DNA from: Sphaerothrix epifaneia
GTDB lineage: Bacteria > Cyanobacteriota > Cyanobacteriia > Phormidesmidales > Phormidesmidaceae
Direction: 5' to 3'
Length of the DNA: 64,000 nt
Assembly: GCF_042788235.1 (NCBI RefSeq)
Contig: NZ_JBHZOL010000098.1
Coordinates: 1 to 64,000, forward strand
Made by a program: the position numbers and the translations under genes. Of this stretch, positions 37,107 to 45,570 are shown piece by piece. The notes below the pieces were generated by a model. The model made no database searches and had not been told where the DNA came from. It was given only the letters and a program-made list of their open reading frames with translations. Within the stretch, counting starts at the first letter, position 1. The number at the start of each line of letters is the position of its first letter.

Positions 37107-37874
37107 ATGCACCTAGAAGTTTCTCAACTCTACAAGCAGTTTTCTACCCAGCAAGGGGCGTTAGTCGCCCTCAAAGATGTCAACCTTCATGTTGAAACAG
37201 GCGAATTTGTCTGCGTTGTAGGCGCTTCTGGCTCTGGCAAATCTACCTTGTTAAGGCTAGTAGCCGGACTGGATCTACCCACAGCAGGCACAATCACCGT
37301 AGACGGGCAAAAGGTGAATGGGCCAGGAGCCGATCGCGGGATGGTGTTTCAGCGCTATACCCTGTACCCCTGGATGACAGTGCAAAAAAATGTGGAGTTT
37401 GGGCTGAAACTGCAAGGCGTTGAACCCCGTAAACAGCGCGAAACGGCCTCTTATTATTTGGAAGTAGTGGGGTTAACTCAATTTGCCCAAGCCCTCCCCA
37501 AAGAACTTTCTGGGGGGATGAAGCAGCGGGTGGCGATCGCCCGCGCCCTGGCTTCTCACCCTAAAATCTTGCTATTAGACGAGCCGTTTGGGGCTTTAGA
37601 TGTACAAACCAAAGAACGGATGCAGCAATTTTTGCTAGGGCTATGGAAGCGAACGGGCATCAGTATTTTGATGATTACCCACGATGTTGAAGAAGCCATT
37701 TTTCTGGCTCAACGCATTTATGTCTTGACGGCTCACCCCGGTACCGTACAGCGGGAATTACAGCTAGATTTACCGGGCGATCGCAACTATCACGTTCGGC
37801 GAGAACCTCAGTTTCAAGCCTACCGAGAAGAAATTATGGACTTGCTACGAGGCGTTGAAACAGCGGTTGTCTGA
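37107..37874 (+). CDS. ABC transporter ATP-binding protein (nitrate/sulfonate/taurine type)
   Basis: 255 residues with Walker A GASGSGKS (39-46), Q-loop FQRYTLYPWMTV, signature LSGGMKQRVAIARAL, Walker B ILLLDEPFGALD and switch His in ITHDVEEAIF. It is of the SsuB/TauB/NrtD subfamily. No permease or binding protein lies beside it, so it must pair with components elsewhere. It ends in a short basic-acidic tail and is convergent with the next gene across a repeat copy. Confidence 0.9.
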   Translation: MHLEVSQLYKQFSTQQGALVALKDVNLHVETGEFVCVVGASGSGKSTLLRLVAGLDLPTAGTITVDGQKVNGPGADRGMVFQRYTLYPWMTVQKNVEFGLKLQGVEPRKQRETASYYLEVVGLTQFAQALPKELSGGMKQRVAIARALASHPKILLLDEPFGALDVQTKERMQQFLLGLWKRTGISILMITHDVEEAIFLAQRIYVLTAHPGTVQRELQLDLPGDRNYHVRREPQFQAYREEIMDLLRGVETAVV

Positions 37875-37944
37875 AGTTTGCCAAACTGCCCTGTCTGTAG
37901 GGTCAGCAAAGGTTAGATCCATGCTTTGGGTCAGGGCACAAACC

Positions 37945-38048
37945 GATAGCCAAAGGTAGAAGGCTCAAGCAGAAGGCAGAATGAAAAGCTTTTTGTAAAA
38001 GGCTTTCAGTACAGCTCAGTGGCTCAACCCCAATCGCTACAGCTATAA
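37945..38048 (-). repeat. Dispersed intergenic repeat, copy C
   Basis: Minus orientation. Read on the minus strand it starts TATAGCTGTAGCGATTGGG, then has AAAAAGCTTTTCATTCTGC and ends near ACCTTTGGCTATC. The core is diverged. It lies between two convergent genes. Confidence 0.6.
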
Positions 38049-38074
38049 CAGGCGGCTAAAACTGTTTTTATCGC

Positions 38075-38545
38075 CTACGGCGACTCGGCTGACCAAATTT
38101 CTAAGGCATCAAATGCCATTTCAGTACAGCCATTGACTTCAATCAGGTCTGTGCGGGTTTCAATCAGGTATTCAATTAAGCCAGCGATCGCTTGCCGCTG
38201 CTGGGGAGTACAAAACTGCCAGCGTCTATTCTCGCTACCGTCAACGACTAGGTGAAAAAATAGCTGTTCACCATACCAGCCCCAGTCAGCATCGGGGGCA
38301 GACAAGGCTAAACGGGCTAGGGCAGGAAAATAGTAGGCAAAGCCCTGCGGTGTGATAAAGCAAATTGGATCCCAAGCAGGGCTACCCACATCTGCGATCG
38401 CCAGCGTTTCGAGATCGCGCGATCGCAGAAGCTGATCATGCTCAAAACACTCGCAGCAATGTTGATAGTTAGTAAAGTGAGCCGGACGGGGACAGCTAGC
38501 AAAGGCTTGATAGAGAAGTGCCCAGATCTCAGCATCGGTTGCCAT
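38075..38545 (-). CDS. Protein of unknown function (possibly DUF6714-like)
   Basis: 156 residues, soluble, rich in Trp, Tyr and Cys. Features seen: HCCECFEHDQLL near residue 30, PAWDPICFITPQGFAYYFPAL, and QRQAIAGLIEYLIETR near the end. The layout resembles small immunity-like DUF6714 proteins, but this is a weak recollection. Convergent with the ABC gene. Confidence 0.65.
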   Translation of the reverse strand: MATDAEIWALLYQAFASCPRPAHFTNYQHCCECFEHDQLLRSRDLETLAIADVGSPAWDPICFITPQGFAYYFPALARLALSAPDADWGWYGEQLFFHLVVDGSENRRWQFCTPQQRQAIAGLIEYLIETRTDLIEVNGCTEMAFDALEIWSAESP

Positions 38546-38672
38546 GAGAATGAATTTAGCTAAAACGCTACTTTTCAGTCTGCCCGAACCCGTTCAAACC
38601 TCCTCGGCTGAGTCTCCCTTCAACCGCAGGGCCAACGGGCAACCCTTGTTAGCGCCATTGTGCAAATAGCGG

Positions 38673-39635
38673 CTAAAAGCGATCGCGATCGTGCGGCGCT
38701 TCAAAATCAATCATCGGCCCTACAGGCACAATACCCGTGGGGTTAACGTTGGGATGGCTGCGGTAGTAATGCTCTTTAATATGGCTGAGATTGCAGGTTT
38801 CTTTTACCCCCGGGTGCTGGTACAGATCTTTGAGGTAGTTCCACAAATTGGCATAATCTACAATTCGCTGTAGGTTGCATTTGAAGTGGCTGTAGTAAAC
38901 CGCATCAAAGCGCAATAGCGTGGTAAACAGACAAAAGTCAGCTTCAGTTAAGCGATCGCCACAGAGATAGCGTTGTTGGCTCAGAACAGCTTCCCAATGA
39001 TTGAGCGCTTCAAAAAGTTCACTAAAGGCGCTTTCGTAAGCACTTTGCTGCGTAGCAAACCCAGCCCGATAAACCCCGTTGTTGATTGGCTCATAGATTT
39101 GGTCGATGGTTTCATCAACCTGGCGCTGTAAGTCTTCTGGATAAAAATTGGTATCGTGAGCCGCTATCTGCCCAAAGGCCGTATCCAACATGCGGATAAT
39201 CTCACGGGACTCATTGTTAACAATGCGACTGGTTTGCTTGTCCCACAAAACAGGTACCGTTACCCGCCCGGTAAATTTGGGTTCTGCTTTGAGATACACG
39301 TCTCGCAGATAGTGAGTATGGTTGACATTATCAGGCAAGCACTCAGGCCGATTAGAAAAGGCCCACCCCTCTTCGCCCATGTAGGGATCTACCACCGACA
39401 GCGAAATAGCCGATTCCAAGCCCTTGAGGCTGCGCATCAGTAACGTGCGGTGAGCCCAGGGGCAGGCATAAGACACATAAAGATGATATCTACCCGCCAC
39501 TGCTGGGTACCCACTCGCACCGTCTGCCGTAATCCAGTCGCGAAACGTGGTAGAGGGTCGTAAAAATCGACCGTCTTTGTCTTCCTGATCACGCTTTTTT
39601 TGCCACTGACCCTCTATCAACATGCCTAAGGCCAT
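38673..39635 (-). CDS. Glutathionyl-hydroquinone reductase-like (omega/xi-class GST)
   Basis: 320 residues. The catalytic motif is YACPWAHRT with Cys58 followed by PWA, as in glutathionyl-hydroquinone reductases (YqjG/ECM4 type), which reduce glutathionylated hydroquinones. The C-terminal helical GST domain shows LTEADFCLFTTLLRFDAVYYSHFKCN and the end has YRSHPNVNPTGIVPVGP. Length fits the family. It is divergent from the haem sensor gene. Confidence 0.92.
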   Translation of the reverse strand: MALGMLIEGQWQKKRDQEDKDGRFLRPSTTFRDWITADGASGYPAVAGRYHLYVSYACPWAHRTLLMRSLKGLESAISLSVVDPYMGEEGWAFSNRPECLPDNVNHTHYLRDVYLKAEPKFTGRVTVPVLWDKQTSRIVNNESREIIRMLDTAFGQIAAHDTNFYPEDLQRQVDETIDQIYEPINNGVYRAGFATQQSAYESAFSELFEALNHWEAVLSQQRYLCGDRLTEADFCLFTTLLRFDAVYYSHFKCNLQRIVDYANLWNYLKDLYQHPGVKETCNLSHIKEHYYRSHPNVNPTGIVPVGPMIDFEAPHDRDRF

Positions 39636-39851
39636 CTGCTTAATCTCCCAAAGTTGACGCGATCGCTAGGTTAGCGAAACTTCGGTCAGTTTAACTCCCC
39701 CAGCCGTGAGAAAAGAGAACCCAGCCAATCACAGCCATAGCCGCTAAACGCACTGCTTTCATTGCCGCCGCCCTTTGCCTGGGCAGCCTCCCGACTTCTC
39801 CCCTTTCTTTGCCTAGGTTCAACTTAGGTTCTCAAAAGATTAAACATAGGC

Positions 39852-40916
39852 ATGATTAAGCGACTGCGGCTAGGACTGAAGTTTTCCTGCATTCTAGGAC
39901 TCGTCTTTGTGGTGAGTTCTCTTCTAAGTGGACTGTTGTTGTCTCGTACGGCTAATCTCAGCGCTCAGCACCAGGTTACCGACCAGGCCATGCTGATGAT
40001 GGAAACAATGAACTCCATTCGCGATTACACCAATAGCCGCATCAATCCGCTGATCACCGCCAAATACGACACCGAACAAGACTTTATCCCCGAAACGTTG
40101 CCCACCTTTTCGGCCAGAGAAATTTTTGAGCGCGTCCGCACCGAAAAGACTTATCAAAATTTCCTTTACAAAGAAGCTTCCCCTAATCCAACCAATCTAC
40201 GCGATCGCGCTGATCGTTTTGAACTGGGCGTTCTAGAGCGGTTTCGCCAACAGCCAGACCTCAAGGAAACCGAAGGATTTCGAGGCGTAGGCCAAAACTC
40301 GCTCTTTTACGTCGCTCGGCCCATGCGGGTTGCCCAAGAAAGCTGCTTGGTTTGTCATAGCACCCCGGATCGCGCTCCTCAAAGTCTGGTAGATACCTAC
40401 GGCGATCAAAATGGGTTTAACTGGCATATCAACGAACTGGTAGCTGCTCAAATTATGTATGTTCCGGCTACCACAGTTTTTAGCAGCTATCGCCGCCAGT
40501 TTACGTTGATGATGGGGGTGTTTGTCAGCAGCTTTTTAGGGGTCATCTTACTGATCAACTGGCTGTTGAGACGCAGCGTTATCCAGCCGATTATTCCTAT
40601 GGCTCGAGCGGCTCAGCGGCTCTCGAATGAGCAAATTGATACCGAAGCCGATGAAGCCCAAGAAATTGCCCAACTTAGCAAAATTACCCAACGGCACGAC
40701 GAAATAGGTCAGCTAGCTCGCCTTTTTCAAGATATGGTGCAGTCTATTTGCAGTCGCGAGCGCACCTGGCGACAAACGTTGCAAAAGCTACACTATGAAA
40801 CCGACGAAGGCAAACAGCTAGAAATGCTGCAACAAATAACGGGCGAACTCAACTGCAAGCGCCTGATTGAAAGGTCACGTCAAGTCCGTAGTGATTCGTC
40901 GCCCCTGAGGGATTGA
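39852..40916 (+). CDS. DUF3365 haem-c sensor protein with HAMP region, no output domain
   Basis: 354 residues. Two membrane spans (about 10-31 and 217-240) flank a periplasmic domain of the DUF3365/Tll0287 type with a c-type haem attachment site CLVCH (165-169). A HAMP linker follows (RRSVIQPIIPMARAAQRLS) and then a short helical tail. Such proteins often continue into a kinase or cyclase; this one ends about 100 residues after span 2. It probably senses redox state or a small ligand. It ends 4 nt from the convergent chorismate lyase gene. Confidence 0.85.
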   Translation: MIKRLRLGLKFSCILGLVFVVSSLLSGLLLSRTANLSAQHQVTDQAMLMMETMNSIRDYTNSRINPLITAKYDTEQDFIPETLPTFSAREIFERVRTEKTYQNFLYKEASPNPTNLRDRADRFELGVLERFRQQPDLKETEGFRGVGQNSLFYVARPMRVAQESCLVCHSTPDRAPQSLVDTYGDQNGFNWHINELVAAQIMYVPATTVFSSYRRQFTLMMGVFVSSFLGVILLINWLLRRSVIQPIIPMARAAQRLSNEQIDTEADEAQEIAQLSKITQRHDEIGQLARLFQDMVQSICSRERTWRQTLQKLHYETDEGKQLEMLQQITGELNCKRLIERSRQVRSDSSPLRD

Positions 40917-40920
40917 GCGG

Positions 40921-41562
40921 CTACTCACCCAAATCCAGCCGAGTAGTGGGTGTTTCAATTTGAGTTGGGCCTAGATAGCGCGTTAAGTAAGGCGAAAACA
41001 CTTCGTAAATCAGTGTCAGGGGTTTGCCATCGTGCCAAAACAGGTAATGGCGTCCCCAAAATGGCCCCCGCTGCCCAAAGGCAATCTCTAAAGGGCGTGA
41101 ATGGCCATAATGAATTCCTTGAATATCGCGGTAAAGCTCAGTTCGCAAGCGGGCTAGACTGGCCCAAATTGGCAGAGAGCGGTTTTGCAAATACTCATCT
41201 ACGTGGCTGGCTTCCCACCATGAGGTTGCATAGGCCAAACGCTGACCAGAAGCCGTTCTCAGCCAGACCTGACGCCGTAAGCGCGGCCCTGGCACCATCC
41301 GAATCAAAGCAGGGGCATCGTCTAAATGCATGCCCACTGGCGACATATCAATGACGTCTACTTCTGTGCGTTCACGCGTTAGCAACTGTAAATGGCGCGT
41401 GGGGGAACCATCGCCAAGCAGCAAAATTTGCCACGCGGGCGCTAGCTGCTGGTGGGGCAAACCTTTTTGCACCAGGGTTTCGCCGCCCTGCCAAATCGGC
41501 TCTAGGGCGTACCAGGTGGAAGGGGCGGCTGCGTCTTCTAATTGCTGATAAGCTGAAGTCAA
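40921..41562 (-). CDS. Chorismate lyase (chorismate-pyruvate lyase, DUF98 type)
   Basis: 213 residues resembling the cyanobacterial chorismate lyase, which makes 4-hydroxybenzoate for plastoquinone. Seen: LLLGDGSPTRHLQLLT near the N terminus, VWLRTASGQRLAYATSWW in the middle, and YGHSRPLEIAFG with FWHDGKPLTLIYEVFSPYL near the end. The start is a TTG at 41562 without a clear ribosome site, so the N terminus is uncertain. Convergent with the haem-sensor gene. Confidence 0.78.
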   Translation of the reverse strand: MTSAYQQLEDAAAPSTWYALEPIWQGGETLVQKGLPHQQLAPAWQILLLGDGSPTRHLQLLTRERTEVDVIDMSPVGMHLDDAPALIRMVPGPRLRRQVWLRTASGQRLAYATSWWEASHVDEYLQNRSLPIWASLARLRTELYRDIQGIHYGHSRPLEIAFGQRGPFWGRHYLFWHDGKPLTLIYEVFSPYLTRYLGPTQIETPTTRLDLGE

Positions 41563-41660
41563 AACAAATTGTTACAAAACTTCAATTACATCCATCATAA
41601 TACGTCTCCTAGCCGCTGACGGTTGCCAGTCAACTCAGATATTGCAGACAAGCAACCATC

Positions 41661-41730
41661 TCTATAGCTAAAGGTAGAAAGCTAAAGGCAAAGGGTAGAA
41701 TGAAAGCTTTTTGGTTAGCGGCTTTTAGCT
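41661..41730 (-). repeat. Dispersed intergenic repeat, copy D
   Basis: Minus orientation. On the minus strand: AGCTAAAAGCCGCTAACC, then AAAAAGCTTTCATTCTACC and CTTTAGCTATAG at the end. Lies between the chorismate lyase gene and tRNA-Leu. Confidence 0.65.
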
Positions 41731-41853
41731 GTTTGAGGGTTTTAACCCTAGTGTCTCCACCTCTACAGGACGGGTATAGGTGCGCTATGCCAAAACAAGA
41801 AGGACGAGGCGCACCCCGTCCTTCTATCAACCCCGACATAGCTACTCAAACAA

Positions 41854-41935
41854 TGCGGATGGCGAGACTCGAACTCGCAAGGCGTACGCCACACGCCCCT
41901 CAAGCGTGCGTGTCTACCAATTCCACCACATCCGC
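41854..41935 (-). tRNA. tRNA-Leu (anticodon GAG)
   Basis: 82-nt class II tRNA with long variable arm. Acceptor GCGGATG pairs with CATCCGC, D-loop has TTGGTAGAC, anticodon stem CACGC/GCGTG with loop TTGAGGG giving GAG, and T-arm GCGAGTTCGAGTCTCGC. No CCA encoded. Confidence 0.95.
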
Positions 41936-41958
41936 CTGGAACGTAACCACAAGGATTG

Positions 41959-41986
41959 ATTATAGATCGGCTTGCGAACATTTGAA
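41959..41986 (-). promoter_or_regulatory. Promoter of tRNA-Leu
   Basis: On the minus strand a perfect -10 TATAAT (41964-41959) and TTCAAA (41986-41981) as -35, 16 nt apart. The tRNA begins about 23 nt after the -10 box. Confidence 0.55.
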
Positions 41987-42200
41987 ACAGCGATCGCCAA
42001 AATATCGCCGTCTCGTCTGCGTGATAAAATCAGCTTCCGTCATATGATTCAAAATGTTGTCAGCAGGCGCGATCGCCTTAGTTTTGACTTTAGACTGAGT
42101 CAAGCTAGCATTACGCGCCTGCTAGCGATTCAGCCGCGATCGCAGGGTGCTTAGACAGTAAGCGGCCTGCTAATACCTTCAATTCAAACTGAGCTAGCAG

Positions 42201-43550
42201 ATGCGCTTTTCCAAAATTTTGATTGCCAACCGAGGAGAGATTGCTCTACGTATTCTTCGCACCTGTGAAGAAATGGGAATTGCCACGGTAGCGGTACATT
42301 CAACCGTCGATCGCCAAGCCCTGCATGTACAGCTAGCAGACGAGGCCGTCTGTATTGGAGAAGCGCCAAGCGGTAAAAGCTATCTCAACATTCCCAATAT
42401 CATTGCTGCAGCTTTGACCCGCAACGCCACAGCCATTCATCCCGGCTATGGCTTTTTGGCAGAAAATGCCCGCTTTGCCGAAATCTGTGCCGACCACCAA
42501 ATCGCCTTTATCGGCCCGACACCAGCCTCCATGCTAGCCATGGGAGACAAATCAACGGCCAAAGAAACCATGCAGCGGGTGGGTGTGCCCACAGTACCGG
42601 GTAGTGATGGCTTGCTCACAGACGAGGCAGAAGCCGCCGCGATCGCCAAAGAAATTGGCTATCCCGTCATGATCAAAGCCACAGCAGGCGGCGGCGGGCG
42701 CGGCATGCGCTTAGTTCGAGATCCAGAAGACCTCAACAAAGCTTTTTTAGCCGCGCAAGGAGAAGCAGAAGCAGCCTTTGGCAATCCCGGTGTTTATCTC
42801 GAAAAGTTTATTGAACAGCCGCGCCATATTGAATTTCAAATTTTGGCAGATAGCTACGGCAACGTCATCCATTTAGGAGAGCGCGACTGCTCAATTCAGC
42901 GACGCCACCAGAAACTTTTAGAAGAAGCTCCTAGCCCCGCCTTATCCCCCAAATTGCGACAGGCTATGGGAGAAGCTGCTGTTCGAGCTGCCCAGTCGAT
43001 TAATTATGTGGGTGCGGGTACGGTTGAGTTTCTTCTCGATCGCTCAGGCGAATTTTACTTTATGGAAATGAATACGCGCATCCAGGTCGAACACCCCGTA
43101 ACCGAGATGGTAACGGGGCTTGACCTGATTGCCGAGCAAATTCGCATTGCTCAAGGTGAAAAGCTGTCGCTGAGTCAGGCAGAGGTTGAGCTAAGAGGGC
43201 ACGCGATCGAATGTCGCATCAACGCCGAAGACCCTGAGCACAATTTTCGGCCTAATCCAGGACGCATCAGCGGCTATTTAGCCCCTGGCGGTTTGGGCGT
43301 GCGCATGGACTCTCACGTCTATACCGACTATGAAATTCCGCCCTACTACGACTCTCTCATTGGCAAGCTCATTGCTTGGGGACCAGATCGATCAACCGCG
43401 ATCCGCCGGATGAAGCGGGCATTGAGAGAGTGTGCCATTACTGGACTTCCCACGACCATCAGCTTTCACCAAAAAGTCTTAGAACGGCCTGAGTTCCTCA
43501 AGGGCGAAATCTATACCAATTTTGTTAATCAGGTAATGATGCCCCAGTGA
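42201..43550 (+). CDS. accC: Acetyl-CoA carboxylase, biotin carboxylase subunit
   Basis: 449 residues, complete. It carboxylates biotin on AccB with ATP and bicarbonate, the first step of fatty-acid synthesis. Seen: ILIANRGEIALRILRT at the start, HPGYGFLAENA, ATP-grasp glycine loop KATAGGGGRGMRLV, RDCSIQRRHQKLLEEAPSP and MNTRIQVEHPVTEMVTG. It is convergent with yggT, 5 nt apart. Free-standing accC is normal in cyanobacteria. Confidence 0.97.
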   Translation: MRFSKILIANRGEIALRILRTCEEMGIATVAVHSTVDRQALHVQLADEAVCIGEAPSGKSYLNIPNIIAAALTRNATAIHPGYGFLAENARFAEICADHQIAFIGPTPASMLAMGDKSTAKETMQRVGVPTVPGSDGLLTDEAEAAAIAKEIGYPVMIKATAGGGGRGMRLVRDPEDLNKAFLAAQGEAEAAFGNPGVYLEKFIEQPRHIEFQILADSYGNVIHLGERDCSIQRRHQKLLEEAPSPALSPKLRQAMGEAAVRAAQSINYVGAGTVEFLLDRSGEFYFMEMNTRIQVEHPVTEMVTGLDLIAEQIRIAQGEKLSLSQAEVELRGHAIECRINAEDPEHNFRPNPGRISGYLAPGGLGVRMDSHVYTDYEIPPYYDSLIGKLIAWGPDRSTAIRRMKRALRECAITGLPTTISFHQKVLERPEFLKGEIYTNFVNQVMMPQ

Positions 43551-43555
43551 AGCGG

Positions 43556-43837
43556 CTAAAACATTTTAAGCAAGCCTTGCTGACCCACTAATAGCTCTCG
43601 CAGCAGGCTGGTTACAGCTACCCAAATCACCGGAGAAATGTCAACCCCGCCTATCGGTGGCACCACTTTGCGAACCGGAATCAAAAAAGGTTCTGTCGGC
43701 CACGCCACCAGGTTAAAAGGTAAGCGGTTGAGATCGACCTGAGGATACCAGGTCAAAACGATGCGAAAGATAAACAGCAGGGTCATTAACCCAAGCATTG
43801 GCCCAATAATCCAGCCAGCAATGTCAGAGAGGCTCAT
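43556..43837 (-). CDS. YggT-family membrane protein
   Basis: 93 residues with two hydrophobic spans (about 8-26 and 70-85) and the family pattern RIVLTWYPQVD, PFLIPVRKVVPPIGGVDISPVIW. YggT proteins (YlmG in chloroplasts) affect membrane or nucleoid organisation and cell division. Start ATG. The region to psbX (43838-44228) has a small inverted repeat TTTAGC/GCTAAA near 44076-44092, and no gene. Confidence 0.9.
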   Translation of the reverse strand: MSLSDIAGWIIGPMLGLMTLLFIFRIVLTWYPQVDLNRLPFNLVAWPTEPFLIPVRKVVPPIGGVDISPVIWVAVTSLLRELLVGQQGLLKMF

Positions 43838-44228
43838 AGTCGCGTTGAGGTAAATTGCGGCAAAAATGCCGTTGTCGATTTAAAGCTTTGTAAACTTTTC
43901 TAGTCTTATCTTAGCGGACTGTTTGGCTAGCTTTTCACTGGCTTGGCTGTTGGGGCGGGTAAGCCACTGACAGACGAAACGCATAGCCAGCCAGATAGCC
44001 CAAGACCTTAGCGCTGACAAGGTTTGAGACAGACAAAAACCAGCTCAAAAGCCGATTTAACCCTCTTTTTGCCTCTTTAGCTTAAGGCTAAAAATGCCAC
44101 CTTTGGCTTGCTTTTGAGGACGGGTGGGGTGTTTTTGTTAATCAGTCAACTTCCCAAGGCCAAGGCAGCCAGATAAGATAAGTTACAGAAATAATATTCT
44201 TCAATTTTTCTCCGAACAGGTAGAAACT
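43838..44228. other. 391-nt intergenic region upstream of psbX
   Basis: No open frame worth calling. It holds a 6-bp inverted repeat TTTAGC-TTAAG-GCTAAA (44076-44092) and probably the promoters of yggT (minus) and psbX (plus); an AT-rich stretch AAATAATATTC lies about 30 nt before psbX. A fragment GCCACTGACAGACGAAA near 43962 faintly resembles the dispersed repeat core. Confidence 0.4.
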
Positions 44229-44348
44229 ATGACACCATCTCTAGCTAATTTTCTCTGGAGCCTTGTTGCCGGGGCTGCTATCGTGGTTATTCCCGTAACG
44301 GTAGCGCTTGTTTTTATCAGCCAGCGGGATAAAATTCAGCGCTCTTAG
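44229..44348 (+). CDS. psbX: Photosystem II protein X
   Basis: 39 residues: MTPSLANFLWSLVAGAAIVV followed by IPVTVALVFISQRDK and a short basic end. This is a single-span thylakoid subunit close to the PSII quinone-exchange region. It is too short for most gene callers. A terminator follows at 44377 and ycf66 lies just downstream, an arrangement I recall from other cyanobacteria. Confidence 0.93.
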   Translation: MTPSLANFLWSLVAGAAIVVIPVTVALVFISQRDKIQRS

Positions 44349-44376
44349 TTACCTAGCTGACTGAGTTGCGTCAATC

Positions 44377-44404
44377 AAAGGGGCACATTTCGGTGCGCCC
44401 CTTT
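44377..44404 (+). terminator. Terminator after psbX
   Basis: Stem AAAGGGGC / GCCCCTTT (44377-44384 and 44397-44404) with a short loop, followed by AAACTATAGG. The T-run is part of the stem only, so efficiency may be partial, leaving read-through into ycf66. Confidence 0.65.
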
Positions 44405-44482
44405 AAACTATAGGAAGGCTTAAAAAAATTGAGGCCTTAGCGAAAGACCCGCTAAAATTTAGGCTCAACCCTGGAGAAATCA

Positions 44483-45250
44483 ATGGTTAATGTCGGTCTA
44501 TCATTTGCCAGCCTTATTGGCATTGCCCTGGCGGTGTCAGGAGCGGCCTTATACTTTTTGCGATCTTTTCGCCCCAATCTAGCGCGTGACCACGATGTCT
44601 TTTTTGCCGCCGTGGCGTTAGGGGCAGGCGGTATTCTCTTTTTTAACGGCTGGCGATTAGATCCTATCTTGCAATTTGGGCAGCTCATGTTGGGCGGTTC
44701 GGCGATTTTCTTTGCTGTCGAAAGTATTCGTCTACGGGGAGTGGCGACAGAACAAGCTAAACAACGAACGCCTGTGGTGGATGATGATCGACCCGTTAGC
44801 CGGGTTTACCGGGCTGAGCTAGATGATTTAGAGCAGCTTGGCGATCGCGAACCGCGTACCCGTCGTATTCCCGCTTCTCGCGATCGCTACCGGGATGAGT
44901 ACAGCGACGACTATCGGCGTCCAGAGCGCAGTGAATCCATTGGTCGTCTCAATCCTAGCAGTGAGCGCATTCGCCGCCGTCGCCCTCGCCCTGAGACAGG
45001 TGCCCGCGATGAAGCTTTTTCCGCGTGGGGCGATGAAGCCGCTTCACGGCGTCCTCGACGAAATGTACCGCCTGCGAGCCGTGAGGGGGGGCGTCCTTTA
45101 CCAGGCGATCGCGTTCCACCCCGTCGCAGTGGGCCAGCGAGTCGTCCGCCCCAAGATGAGCGAGACGCCGACTACGTCGATTATCGCCCTGCTAACTATC
45201 CCGAAAATCAGCCAGAAGGCTCCTCCGACTATCCGTATCCAGGCGTTTAG
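44483..45250 (+). CDS. Ycf66-family protein with charged C-terminal tail
   Basis: 255 residues. Residues 1-90 have three hydrophobic spans typical of Ycf66 (LIGIALAVSGAALYFLRSF, DVFFAAVALGAGGILFFNGW, QLMLGGSAIFFAVESIRLR). The remaining 150 residues are a disordered Arg/Asp/Pro-rich tail. Ycf66 is found in cyanobacteria and some plastids; its function is not known to me. Same strand as psbX. Confidence 0.9.
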   Translation: MVNVGLSFASLIGIALAVSGAALYFLRSFRPNLARDHDVFFAAVALGAGGILFFNGWRLDPILQFGQLMLGGSAIFFAVESIRLRGVATEQAKQRTPVVDDDRPVSRVYRAELDDLEQLGDREPRTRRIPASRDRYRDEYSDDYRRPERSESIGRLNPSSERIRRRRPRPETGARDEAFSAWGDEAASRRPRRNVPPASREGGRPLPGDRVPPRRSGPASRPPQDERDADYVDYRPANYPENQPEGSSDYPYPGV

Positions 45251-45282
45251 CCTTTTCGATTACGCTTATCATTTTCAGTAGT

Positions 45283-45318
45283 CAGCCGCAGTTAGCATAA
45301 GCTCTGCGGCTGGTTTTG
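45283..45318 (+). terminator. Terminator after ycf66
   Basis: Perfect 9-bp stem CAGCCGCAG / CTGCGGCTG (45283-45291, 45304-45312), followed by GTTTTGTTTG. Confidence 0.8.
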
Positions 45319-45332
45319 TTTGTGCTGTTTTT

Positions 45333-45370
45333 ATTCTGCTCTCTACCCTCAGCTTTCTGCCTTTAGCTAT
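45333..45370 (+). repeat. Dispersed intergenic repeat, partial copy E
   Basis: Only the 3' part is present: TTCTGCTCTCTACCCTC then TTCTGCCTTTAGCTAT. The rest of the 45251-45570 gap holds a terminator and nothing else I can name. Confidence 0.5.
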
Positions 45371-45570
45371 CCATATCCCTCAAGAGAGGGTTTTAGGACG
45401 AGACAAAGCTGCTCATAATCGATCCGAAATTCAATTGACAACATCAAGCTGCTCATCTTAAACAACGCTGAGTCAGCAGAGCCGTTATCGTATGGCCGCG
45501 GGTGAACAGTTGATCAAGCTCGTTGGCCTACGGCTTCACCTTGTGCAGATTAGAAAATTTCGGACGCGTT

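Noticed and set aside
41700..42154. Open frames around tRNA-Leu
   Set aside because: They cover a repeat copy, the tRNA and its promoter, and have no coding character or ribosome site.
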